A stretch of 16,829 nucleotides of DNA from Gemmatimonadota bacterium. GTDB lineage: Bacteria > Orphanbacterota > Orphanbacteria > Orphanbacterales > Orphanbacteraceae. The position numbers and the translations under genes are program-made. The stretch lies in contig JABDJQ010000608.1 in the NCBI GenBank assembly GCA_013002425.1, forward strand, positions 1-16,829, given 5' to 3'. Of this stretch, positions 1 through 8,115 are shown one piece after another. Within the stretch, counting starts at the first letter, position 1. Every line of letters begins with the position of its first letter. Under the pieces are notes generated by a model, which had not been told where the DNA came from, made no database searches, and saw only the letters and a program-made list of their open reading frames with translations.

Positions 1-131
1 ACCGGCGCCAGAAGCCGACCGGCCAGTTCGAAGATCGAAGGGCTTCCGGTTGCGACCAGAAGTCCCGCGGCCGCGATCGCGAAAAGGATCACGTTCGGGC
101 CGGACCGTTCGGCGGAGGTCTCTCCTCCCAC
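1..131 (-). CDS. N-terminal fragment of a membrane protein, probably DUF2232/YybS-like (partial)
   Basis: An open frame starts at a GTG eight bases after the rpsR stop codon and runs off the left edge of the window, giving 43 visible codons. The visible peptide begins with a short polar stretch (VGGETSAERSGPN) followed by a hydrophobic segment (VILFAIAAAGLLVATG) that looks like a first transmembrane helix, and then more apolar sequence. No strong ribosome binding site is visible, so the start is uncertain. In many bacteria the gene between rpsR and rplI encodes the multi-spanning DUF2232 (YybS) protein, and both position and hydrophobicity fit that family. The assignment rests mainly on context, because too little of the protein is present for a domain call. 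Confidence 0.45.
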   Translation of the reverse strand, partial: MGGETSAERSGPNVILFAIAAAGLLVATGSPSIFELAGRLLAP

Positions 132-138
132 GCGGGCG

Positions 139-372
139 CTACTCGCCGACGTAAGGAATGATGGCCATCTCGCGCGCACGCTTGATGGCACGCGTCACCG
201 CACGCATGTCCTTGGCCGAAAGACGGCAGATGCGACGAGGGACGATCTTCCCGCGGTCCGTAATGAAACGGCGCACGAGACGCTCATCCTTGTAATCGAT
301 CTCTTTGCCTTTTTCGAGCGGGACACGGCGCGGACGCCGGCGGTCTTTTCTGTCGTCGAACCTTCTAGCCAC
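139..372 (-). CDS. rpsR: 30S ribosomal protein S18
   Basis: This 77-residue protein is the small-subunit protein S18, which binds the 16S rRNA platform next to S6. The S18 core is clear: IDYKDERLVRRFITDRGKI, then PRRICRLSAKDMRAVTRAIK and the ending REMAIIPYV. The N-terminus is very basic, as is usual for the family, and the length is normal. The start is GTG, preceded by AAGGAG at good spacing. It follows ssb after a 94-nt spacer in which I see no gene, hairpin or convincing promoter. The order rpsF-ssb-rpsR is the classic bacterial arrangement, so the three are probably co-transcribed. A single Cys (in PRRIC) is present, so this is not the zinc-ribbon form of S18. Confidence 0.97.
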   Translation of the reverse strand: MARRFDDRKDRRRPRRVPLEKGKEIDYKDERLVRRFITDRGKIVPRRICRLSAKDMRAVTRAIKRAREMAIIPYVGE

Positions 373-466
373 GACGATTCTCCTTATGAGTTACGGACAC
401 AGCTTGCGCTGCAGCCCCATGACCGGGCACGGAGCAACCCTGTTCTATACTGACTGGCGATGAAGC

Positions 467-925
467 CTAAAACGGAACTTCATCCTCGGCATCGCCGAAT
501 CCATCGGCCGGCGGCGGTTCGGGCACGGATCCTGACGATCCGCCGCTGTCGTGGCCGCCGCCACTTTCATATCCACCCGAGCGCTTGTCGAGGCTCTGCA
601 CGCTGAGCGCGTTCACTTCGATCGTATTGCGCTTCTGTCCGTCCTTGGTCTCCCACGAACGACTCTGCAGCCGCCCTTCGACCATGACGGCGCTTCCCTT
701 CTTCAAAGTCTCGCCGAGCCGTTCCGCGAGTTTCGACCACGCGACGATATTGACGTAGCAGACTTCTTCCTGCCACTCACCCGACGATCCACGGTACCGC
801 CGGTTCACGGCGATCCCCATGTTGCAGACGGCCGCCCCCGACGGGGTGTACCGCGTTTCCGGGTCGCGCGTAAGGCGCCCCGTCAACATGACCTTGTTCA
901 GCGTAGGTAACCGCACTTCCGCCAT
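467..925 (-). CDS. ssb: Single-stranded DNA-binding protein
   Basis: This 152-residue protein is the replicative SSB, which coats single-stranded DNA during replication, recombination and repair. The OB fold spans about residues 8-112, with family signatures LNKVMLTGRLTRDPETRYTP, VAWSKLAERLGETLKKGS and VEGRLQSRSWETKDGQKR. A flexible Gly/Ser/Pro-rich linker follows (about 115-145). The protein ends in the acidic tip DAEDEVPF, matching the conserved C-terminal peptide (DDDIPF in E. coli) that recruits partner proteins. The ATG is preceded by GGAGG at normal spacing and lies 21 nt after the rpsF stop. Its position between rpsF and rpsR is the ancestral one and suggests co-expression with the two ribosomal proteins. 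Length and motifs are typical. Confidence 0.97.
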   Translation of the reverse strand: MAEVRLPTLNKVMLTGRLTRDPETRYTPSGAAVCNMGIAVNRRYRGSSGEWQEEVCYVNIVAWSKLAERLGETLKKGSAVMVEGRLQSRSWETKDGQKRNTIEVNALSVQSLDKRSGGYESGGGHDSGGSSGSVPEPPPADGFGDAEDEVPF

Positions 926-946
926 TACATCCTCCTTGGCGTGATG

Positions 947-1495
947 CTACTCGGCCTTCGTCTCCGGAGAGTCGTCGGCCGGAGCCGTGTCCGCCGCCGG
1001 CGCGCTGTCCGCCTCTTGCGGAGCGGCGGCCGGAGCGGGTGCGGGCGTCGCGGGGGCTTCCGGTTTCGGGGCAGCCGCGGGCGGAGGAGAGGATGGTCCC
1101 GGCCGGCGTCCCTGGTAGCCACCATCACGATCACGACCGTAGCGGCCGCGTGACGGTTCTTCCGGCGCCTGCCGCGTGTCCGAGAAGAGTCCGCAGGGAC
1201 CCTCCGGGAACTTCTCGACACGAATCACGTTATGGCGAATCACGGATTCGTTGAGACGGAGCGAGCGCTGGAATGGCGCGATCTGCGCGGGGTCGTGATT
1301 GTAATAGACCACCGCATAGAAGCCATCGCGATGCCCATCGATTTCGTAGGCGAGCGGACGACGTCCGACTTTCTCGATGTTGTGCGTCGAGCCGCCGTTC
1401 GATTCGATGAACGTATTGATCTTTGCGAGTTCCTCGTCAATCACGCCCGGTTCGAGCTTGTTGCTGAGGATCAGCATGGTTTCGTAAAGGCCCAA
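947..1495 (-). CDS. rpsF: 30S ribosomal protein S6 with a long Pro/Ala-rich C-terminal extension
   Basis: Residues 1-96 form the S6 ribosomal fold, opening with YETMLILSNKLEPGVIDEEL and containing GRRPLAYEIDGHRDGFYAVV and the ending RLNESVIRHNVIRVEKFPEG. S6 pairs with S18 on the 30S platform. The protein is 182 residues, whereas the core family needs only about 95-130. Residues 113-132 form a short Arg/Gly/Tyr patch, and about 133-175 are Pro/Ala-rich and turn acidic toward the end (DDSPETKAE). The start is TTG, preceded by AAGGAG with 8-nt spacing, and no upstream ATG fits better. It lies 15 nt after the hppA stop, so it may be read through from hppA as well as from an unseen internal promoter. 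The tail is probably disordered; its function is unknown. Confidence 0.95.
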   Translation of the reverse strand: MGLYETMLILSNKLEPGVIDEELAKINTFIESNGGSTHNIEKVGRRPLAYEIDGHRDGFYAVVYYNHDPAQIAPFQRSLRLNESVIRHNVIRVEKFPEGPCGLFSDTRQAPEEPSRGRYGRDRDGGYQGRRPGPSSPPPAAAPKPEAPATPAPAPAAAPQEADSAPAADTAPADDSPETKAE

Positions 1496-1510
1496 ATCCG
1501 AATCTCCTTC

Positions 1511-3559
<2,049 letters not shown>

Positions 3560-3562
3560 AAT

Positions 3563-4144
3563 CTAGCCTTTCTTGGGTTCTTCATTGGGCGAACGGTTGT
3601 GCCGTTCCATGGCGCGGCCGATGCCGCCGTGGACCCATTGCCGCACGCAGTCGCGCGCCCTGGCCACCATGTCACGGGCAAGTTCCCGTTCGTCGTCGTC
3701 GAAGGGCCGCAGAACATAGTCGGCCCAATCTGAATGATCGGGAGGCGCGCCCACACCCAGGCGGAGCCTCGGAAATTGATTTGTGCCTGTAGTCTCGATA
3801 ATCGAGGCAAGGCCCTTCTGCCCGCCGTCGCTCCCGGATTTCCGGATCCGGAGGCGCCCGAGCGGAAGGTGAATATCGTCTGAAAGCACGAGCATCTGAT
3901 CAGGAGCCAGCTTGTGCTCGCGGGCCACGCGCCTGACGGCGTCGCCGCTCAAATTCATATACGTCGTCGGCTTGACCAGAAGCACTTTGCGCCCCGTGAT
4001 CCGAACGCCGTGACACAGATAGTCCACGCGGCGCTCGAAAACGGCGTCGGCCCCCGCGAGTTCATCGACGACACGAAATCCGATATTGTGCCTCGTGCCG
4101 TCGTATTCGCTGCCGACGTTCCCAAGGCCGATGACGGCCAGCAT
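3563..4144 (-). CDS. pth: Peptidyl-tRNA hydrolase
   Basis: This 193-residue cytosolic enzyme cleaves peptidyl-tRNA released by stalled ribosomes and so recycles tRNA. Family motifs are GLGNVGSEYDGTRHNIGF (6-23), with Asn9 and catalytic His19, then TTYMNLSG (60-67), LSDDIHLPLGRLRI (87-100) with the conserved Asp, and FPRLRLGVGAP (124-134). The motif that is normally GGHNGL reads GGQKGL here, so the His/Asn pair (E. coli H113/N114) is Gln109/Lys110. That is a notable change at a tRNA/peptide contact. The remaining catalytic residues are present, so activity is still expected. The ATG has AGAGG upstream and lies 12 nt after the rplY stop. The order prs-rplY-pth matches Bacillus prs-ctc-spoVC. 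Confidence 0.95.
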   Translation of the reverse strand: MLAVIGLGNVGSEYDGTRHNIGFRVVDELAGADAVFERRVDYLCHGVRITGRKVLLVKPTTYMNLSGDAVRRVAREHKLAPDQMLVLSDDIHLPLGRLRIRKSGSDGGQKGLASIIETTGTNQFPRLRLGVGAPPDHSDWADYVLRPFDDDERELARDMVARARDCVRQWVHGGIGRAMERHNRSPNEEPKKG

Positions 4145-4156
4145 GCTCCGAAACCT

Positions 4157-4828
4157 CTACTTGTCGTCCGGCTTTTCTTCGTCCGAAGCTTCTTCTTCGC
4201 CGTCTTCCTTGCCGACTTCGCCGACTTCCGCCTCTTCGCCCTCTTCCACTTCTTCCGGCTCTTCTTCGGCCATCGGCTGAACCACGGCAACGATCTGCAC
4301 GTCGCTCGGGGTGAGGAATTCCTCGTCGCCGGCCTTTTCGATATCCGAAACGTGAAGCGATTCGCCGAGGCTCAGGTTCGTCACGTCGACCGTGTACGAT
4401 TCCGGGATGTCCATCGGGCGGCACTTGATTTCGATTTCGCGAATCGTTTCCTGCAGGATGCCGCCGAACGTGCGCACGCCGATCGGATCCCCTTCGAAGT
4501 GAATCGGAATCGTAACCGTGTACTCACGATCGAGGTTCACCTCGAGAAGGTCGCAGTGAAGGAGCGAGCGCGAAACGGGATGGCGCTGCACGTCACGAAT
4601 CACGGCCTTGCCCTGGCTCTGGCCGTCGACAAGAACGTCGAGCAGAAGCGTCGTGCCCTGCGATTCCTGGATCATCGTGCGCAGCATCTTTTCGTCGATC
4701 GCGAGAAGCGTGGCCGGTTTGCCCGAACCGTACATGACGGCGGGCACCGTGCCGTCGCGGCGCGAGGCTTTGACTTCACTTTTTCTGGCGCGCGTTCGAG
4801 GCGCCGCCTGCAGTTCCACTATTTGCAT
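4157..4828 (-). CDS. rplY: 50S ribosomal protein L25/general stress protein Ctc (TL5 type)
   Basis: This is the long (CTC/TL5) form of L25, which binds 5S rRNA. The N-terminal RNA-binding domain (roughly residues 1-95) contains RDGTVPAVMYGSGKPATLLA and RHPVSRSLLHCDLLEVN. The TL5 C-terminal domain follows, with HFEGDPIGVRTFGGILQ and ESYTVDVTNLSLGESLHVSD. A tail of about 38 residues is made almost entirely of Glu, Asp, Gly and Ala, a common end for this family. I chose the ATG at 4828 (223 residues) rather than the GTG three codons upstream, because GGGAG lies 8 nt before that ATG and overlaps the GTG. A GC-rich hairpin abuts this ribosome binding site. The gene lies 43 nt downstream of prs and 12 nt upstream of pth. 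Confidence 0.95.
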   Translation of the reverse strand: MQIVELQAAPRTRARKSEVKASRRDGTVPAVMYGSGKPATLLAIDEKMLRTMIQESQGTTLLLDVLVDGQSQGKAVIRDVQRHPVSRSLLHCDLLEVNLDREYTVTIPIHFEGDPIGVRTFGGILQETIREIEIKCRPMDIPESYTVDVTNLSLGESLHVSDIEKAGDEEFLTPSDVQIVAVVQPMAEEEPEEVEEGEEAEVGEVGKEDGEEEASDEEKPDDK

Positions 4829-4840
4829 CGTATTCACTCC

Positions 4841-4856
4841 CGGGGCGTCGGCCCCG
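4841..4856 (-). promoter_or_regulatory. Stem-loop abutting the rplY ribosome binding site
   Basis: In the mRNA sense this reads CGGGGC-CGAC-GCCCCG, a perfect 6-bp GC stem closed by a four-base loop. It ends at the first base of the GGGAG ribosome binding site of rplY. No T tract follows, so it is not a normal intrinsic terminator for prs. It could tune rplY translation or mRNA stability between prs and rplY. The structure is visible; the role is inference. Confidence 0.4.
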
Positions 4857-4871
4857 TAACTACTGGCTGTC

Positions 4872-5804
4872 CTAGTCGACGAAAAGCGAACTCACCGATT
4901 CTTCACGATGAATGCGCTGGATTGCTTCGCCGAGCAGACCCGCCACGGACAGTACTCGTATTTTGTCACATTTGGCCGTGAGCGGAATCGTATCCGTCAC
5001 GATCACTTCCTTGATATCCGACTCGTTCAGGCGGTCGATCGCCGGGCCCGAGAGCACCGGGTGCGTGCACGCCACGTAGATGTCGCGCGCGCCGTCCGCC
5101 TTGAGCCGCTTCGCCGCGGCCACGATCGTGCCCGCCGTGTCGATCAGATCGTCGACGATGAAGACGTTCTTGCCTTCGACCTCGCCGATCACGTGATAGA
5201 CCTCGGCCACGTTCGGTTCCGGGCGGCGCTTGTCGATGATCGCAAGCCCCGCATCCAGGCGCTTCGCGTACGCGCGCGCCATTTTCACGCTGCCGATGTC
5301 CGGCGCAACCACCACAAGATCCTGAATCCCGCGGTTTACGCAATGCTCGATCAGCACCGGCGCCGCGTACAGGTGGTCGAGCGGGATATCGAAGAACCCC
5401 TGGATCTGGCTCGAGTGCAGGTCCATCGTCAGCACGCGGTCCGCGCCCGCCACCGCGATCAGATTCGCGCACAGCTTCGCAGAGATCGCCACACGGGGGC
5501 GGTCCTTGCGATCCTGGCGCGCATAGCCGAAATACGGGATCACGGCCGTGACCCGCCGGGCCGAAGCGCGCTTCAGCGCGTCTATCATTATAAGAAGCGT
5601 CAGCAGGTTCTCAGCCGGAGCGAACGTCGGCTGGACGACGAAGGCGTCGACCCCGCGGGCGTTCTCCCCGATCTTGACGAATACCTCGCCGTCGGCGAAA
5701 CGCCGTATATCCACTGCTCCCAACGAGATACCCATCGAGCGCGCGATCTCTTTCGCGAGCTTCGGGTGGGCGCCTCCCGGGAATACTTTGCAACTTCCGG
5801 CCAT
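4872..5804 (-). CDS. prs: Ribose-phosphate pyrophosphokinase (PRPP synthase)
   Basis: This enzyme transfers pyrophosphate from ATP to ribose-5-phosphate to make PRPP, the precursor of nucleotides, His, Trp and NAD. At 310 residues it is the usual class I length. Visible motifs are RRFADGEVFVKIGENARG (34-51), the ATP/flexible-loop region YFGYARQDRKDRPRVAISAK (91-110), DLHSSQIQGFFDIPLDHLYA (128-147), the catalytic Lys/Arg segment DKRRPEP (191-197) and the PRPP-binding loop VDDLIDTAGT (217-226). The frame is open for 16 codons further upstream, but the ATG at 5804 starts the conserved MAGSCKVFPGGAHP and has GGAG 7 nt before it, so I chose that start. A strong promoter lies about 50-75 nt upstream. 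It heads the prs-rplY-pth-hppA unit, and its product may also feed the nearby UbiA-family phosphoribosyltransferase. Confidence 0.97.
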   Translation of the reverse strand: MAGSCKVFPGGAHPKLAKEIARSMGISLGAVDIRRFADGEVFVKIGENARGVDAFVVQPTFAPAENLLTLLIMIDALKRASARRVTAVIPYFGYARQDRKDRPRVAISAKLCANLIAVAGADRVLTMDLHSSQIQGFFDIPLDHLYAAPVLIEHCVNRGIQDLVVVAPDIGSVKMARAYAKRLDAGLAIIDKRRPEPNVAEVYHVIGEVEGKNVFIVDDLIDTAGTIVAAAKRLKADGARDIYVACTHPVLSGPAIDRLNESDIKEVIVTDTIPLTAKCDKIRVLSVAGLLGEAIQRIHREESVSSLFVD

Positions 5805-5851
5805 GTCCTCGCTCCGAGGGCCGCATGGGCCCGGAAAACCACAGAAAGACA

Positions 5852-5880
5852 AGTATAGGAATGGCTTGTGAGGGGGTCAA
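5852..5880 (-). promoter_or_regulatory. Sigma70-type promoter for prs
   Basis: In the minus-strand sense, TTGACC (5880-5875) and TATACT (5857-5852) are separated by exactly 17 nt. Both hexamers are close to consensus, each differing at one or two positions. Transcription should begin near 5845, giving a leader of about 40 nt before the prs ATG. It lies downstream of tRNA-Gln and so separates the tRNA unit from the prs-rplY-pth-hppA operon. Confidence 0.75.
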
Positions 5881-5916
5881 GGAAAAGAACAGCGGTGAAT
5901 CGAGGCCCGCAAAATA

Positions 5917-5988
5917 CTGGGGCGGCAGGATTCGAACCTGCGCATGCCGGGACCAAAACCCGGTGCCTTACCGCTTGGCCACGCCCCA
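5917..5988 (-). tRNA. tRNA-Gln (anticodon UUG)
   Basis: A complete cloverleaf reads from 5988 to 5917 on the minus strand. The acceptor arms TGGGGCG and CGCCCCA pair over 7 bp and the discriminator base is G. The D arm contains GTGGCCAAGCGGTAAGGCAC. The anticodon stem CCGGG/CCCGG encloses the loop TTTTGGT, giving anticodon TTG, which reads CAA (Gln). The T arm is GCAGG-TTCGAAT-CCTGC. The 3' CCA is not encoded, so it would be added enzymatically. The gene lies 28 nt after the spoVG stop and about 110 nt before prs. The length of 72 nt is normal for tRNA-Gln. Confidence 0.96.
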
Positions 5989-6020
5989 AGATGTGATTGC
6001 GGGCTGCGTGCGTGCCACGA

Positions 6021-6305
6021 TCAGACGGCGGACTGTGAGATTCCCTCGTCGCTGCCGGCTTCTTCGAGGTATTGGGAGATGACGCGCCCTTCGATCTCTT
6101 CGCGCATCGGCGCGTTGATCGGGTGCGCGATATCCTGGAAGGTGCCGTCGGGCCGACGCCGGCTGGGCATCGCGACGAAGAGACCTTTATTCCCTTCGAT
6201 CACCTTGAGGCCCCGCACGACGAAGCAGTGATCGAATGTGATGCTGGCAAACGCCTTGAGCTTGTCGTCGGGCCTGATCGTGACCCTGACTTCGGTGATC
6301 TCCAT
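6021..6305 (-). CDS. spoVG: SpoVG-family RNA/DNA-binding regulator
   Basis: This 94-residue protein matches SpoVG, a small nucleic-acid-binding regulator first known from sporulation and cell division control in Firmicutes but widespread in non-sporulating bacteria. Conserved parts are MEITEVRVTI, DDKLKAFASITFDHCFVVRG (13-32), KGLFVAMPSRRRPDGTFQDI (40-59) and AHPINAPMREEIEGRVISQY (60-79). The open frame extends 55 codons upstream, but that part lies inside ispE and looks nothing like the family. The ATG at 6305 follows GGGGGT at normal spacing, just 4 nt after the ispE stop. Co-transcription with ispE is therefore likely. In Bacillus, spoVG lies between ispE/purR/yabJ and glmU-prs; here tRNA-Gln stands in place of glmU. 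No sporulation genes are visible. Confidence 0.95.
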   Translation of the reverse strand: MEITEVRVTIRPDDKLKAFASITFDHCFVVRGLKVIEGNKGLFVAMPSRRRPDGTFQDIAHPINAPMREEIEGRVISQYLEEAGSDEGISQSAV

Positions 6306-6309
6306 CGGC

Positions 6310-7215
6310 TTACCCCCTGGGTTCGTCTCCTGCGACGGGCGGAATCGAAACGATTCCGTGATCCGTCGGATGGACCACTTTCGCGAGGCGGCAATCCGCA
6401 AACTCGCTGACGAAGTCCCTCTCAACACCCGGCGGAGCCAACACACCGAACAGAGAGGATCCACTTCCACTCAAGATAACGTGCGACGAACAGTGTCCTG
6501 CCATGCGCGACTTTACATCGCGGATGATGGGGAAAGCGGGCAGCACGACTTCGTCGAAACTGTTGTAAAGACGCTTCACAAGAGCGCCCGGCCCGGGCAT
6601 GTCCTCCTCGGGTGGGCCCATCTTAGGAGCGGTGAATCCGCTTGTCAACCGGAATCGATCTAACTCGTTATAAGCAAATGCACTACTGACATGAACATTC
6701 GGAGTGACGAGCAGAAACTCCTGCGACGTCGGTAATGACCGACAAGGGAAAACCCTTTCGCCCCTTCCGGTGCAGTGCGCGGCCCCTCCATATAAAAAGA
6801 ACGGAACATCCGAACCGAGTTTCGCGGCGAGATGAATGAGCGTTCGTTCATCAGTATCGAGATGCCAGAGTTTGGAAAGCGCAATGAGTGCGCACGCCGC
6901 GTTCGACGAACCGCCGCCGAGCCCCGCGCCCGCGGGCACACGCTTCGCGATGTGAATGCGCGCGCCGAGAGAAGCGTCGCCTGCGTGCGCGCGCAGCAGC
7001 ACCGCCGCCCGATGCACGAGGTTCTCTTCGCCCCCCGGAATGTCGGGCGCGTCACAAGTCACCGTGATCACGCCCGCGCCCGCACGCTCGAACGTCAACT
7101 CGTCCGCAAGCGAAACCGTCTGCATGGTCGTCCGGATTTCGTGAAAGCCGTCGTCGCGGAGCGCGCCTACTTCGAGGAAGAGATTGATCTTGGCGTGGGA
7201 GCGATAGCGCAGCAT
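6310..7215 (-). CDS. ispE: 4-(cytidine 5'-diphospho)-2-C-methyl-D-erythritol kinase
   Basis: IspE is the ATP-dependent kinase of the MEP pathway, which makes the isoprenoid units for polyprenols and quinones. The 301-residue protein has the GHMP-kinase layout: the substrate Lys in HAKINLFLEV (8-17), the glycine-rich ATP motif PAGAGLGGGSSNAA (94-107), the catalytic Asp in GSDVPFF (134-140) and the third motif LSGSGSSLFGV (248-258). Length is close to the family norm. The ATG at 7215 lies 9 nt after the stop of the UbiA-family gene. The gene therefore sits in one unit with udk, the prenyltransferase and spoVG. Its context suits supply of isoprenoid precursors to the lipid-linked glycan enzymes upstream. 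No key residue appears to be missing. Confidence 0.96.
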   Translation of the reverse strand: MLRYRSHAKINLFLEVGALRDDGFHEIRTTMQTVSLADELTFERAGAGVITVTCDAPDIPGGEENLVHRAAVLLRAHAGDASLGARIHIAKRVPAGAGLGGGSSNAACALIALSKLWHLDTDERTLIHLAAKLGSDVPFFLYGGAAHCTGRGERVFPCRSLPTSQEFLLVTPNVHVSSAFAYNELDRFRLTSGFTAPKMGPPEEDMPGPGALVKRLYNSFDEVVLPAFPIIRDVKSRMAGHCSSHVILSGSGSSLFGVLAPPGVERDFVSEFADCRLAKVVHPTDHGIVSIPPVAGDEPRG

Positions 7216-7224
7216 GCCGTCAGG

Positions 7225-8115
7225 CTAGCCGTGAACATAGAGAATGGCAAGCACCGCGCCGAGCCAGAGCAGGATATTGACGCCCATCGGGCGGTCCGCA
7301 AGCAGCGCTTCGGCCGGATTCCCGCCCTTCCCCATCTGAAAGACCAGATAGCAGTACCGGAAGAGGCCGTACGCCACGAACGGGACGGTGTAGATCAGGC
7401 GGTCGGTCCCGAACTTCGTCACGGTGTCAGGCCAGATCGTGTAAAGCGCGTACGACAGCACAGTGGCGCCGACGGTCACCGACATGATGAGGTCCGTAAG
7501 CGGGAGCGAGTATTTCATGAGGGAAGCGCGATGCGACGCCGCCCCCCCTTCGAGCAGCATGAGTTCGGCGCGCCGTTTCCCGACGGCGAGGAAGAGCGAC
7601 GCGAAGAACGTGCAGACGAGAAGCCACGGCGAAAGGACGACGGAGGGATCGATCGCCCGCAGCGCTTCGACACCCGCGATCGCGCGAATCAGGAAGCCGA
7701 GCGAGATGATCAGCACGTCGATGATCACGCTGTTCTTCAGCTTGTACGAATACGCCACGTTGATCGCGAAATAGATCGCGAGCGCGATGCCGAACTCGCG
7801 GCTCAGATAGTAGCCGGCGAGGAACGACGGGATCGCGAGCAGAGCGATCCCCGCGCGCGCGGCGCCGACGGGCAGGCGCCCCGACGCGATCGGGCGGTTC
7901 TTCTTCTTCGGGTGCGCACGGTCTTTTTCGCGATCCGCGAGGTCGTTCAACAGGTAGATCGACGACGCAGTAAACGAGAACAGAAAGAACGCCGCGAGCG
8001 AGCGCAGAAAGTAGCTCTGATCGAAGAGGTGGTTCGAGAAGACGAGCGCCGCGAACACGAGGACGTTCTTCGTCCATTCGCGCGGCCGGCATGACTGAAT
8101 GAATGCGCCGATCAT
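7225..8115 (-). CDS. UbiA-family prenyltransferase, decaprenyl-phosphate phosphoribosyltransferase-like
   Basis: This 296-residue polytopic membrane protein carries both Asp-rich motifs of the UbiA superfamily: NDLADREKD (57-65), leading into HPKKKNRPIASGRL, and YSYKLKNSVIIDV (122-134). The opening RPREWTKNVLVFAALVFS and the segment SPWLLVCTFFASLFLAVGKR (162-181) resemble the subgroup that transfers phosphoribose from PRPP to polyprenyl phosphate (mycobacterial Rv3806c type). Its product is a precursor of lipid-linked ribose or arabinose. The gene overlaps udk by ATGA and lies 9 nt before ispE, and prs is further down the same strand. UbiA proteins also include digeranylgeranylglyceryl-phosphate synthases of ether-lipid synthesis. 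That is a weaker alternative, raised by the GGGPS gene elsewhere in the window. No partner oxidoreductase (DprE1/E2-like) is visible here. Confidence 0.85.
   Translation of the reverse strand: MIGAFIQSCRPREWTKNVLVFAALVFSNHLFDQSYFLRSLAAFFLFSFTASSIYLLNDLADREKDRAHPKKKNRPIASGRLPVGAARAGIALLAIPSFLAGYYLSREFGIALAIYFAINVAYSYKLKNSVIIDVLIISLGFLIRAIAGVEALRAIDPSVVLSPWLLVCTFFASLFLAVGKRRAELMLLEGGAASHRASLMKYSLPLTDLIMSVTVGATVLSYALYTIWPDTVTKFGTDRLIYTVPFVAYGLFRYCYLVFQMGKGGNPAEALLADRPMGVNILLWLGAVLAILYVHG

Noticed and set aside
373..466. A possible promoter (TATAGA) or short peptide in the ssb-rpsR spacer
   Set aside because: No -35 partner lies at suitable spacing, and the only short frame is 9 codons with no ribosome binding site.
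5805..5852. A 16-codon N-terminal extension of prs
   Set aside because: It would start at or before the predicted transcription start and lacks conservation. The downstream ATG at 5804 has a proper ribosome binding site.
5881..5911. A weak hairpin followed by a T-rich stretch after tRNA-Gln, possibly a terminator
   Set aside because: The stem is only 4 bp with an 11-nt loop and the T run is interrupted, which is too weak to call.
6306..6470. A 55-codon N-terminal extension of spoVG
   Set aside because: It lies within ispE and is unlike SpoVG proteins. The ATG at 6305 has a ribosome binding site and starts the conserved sequence.
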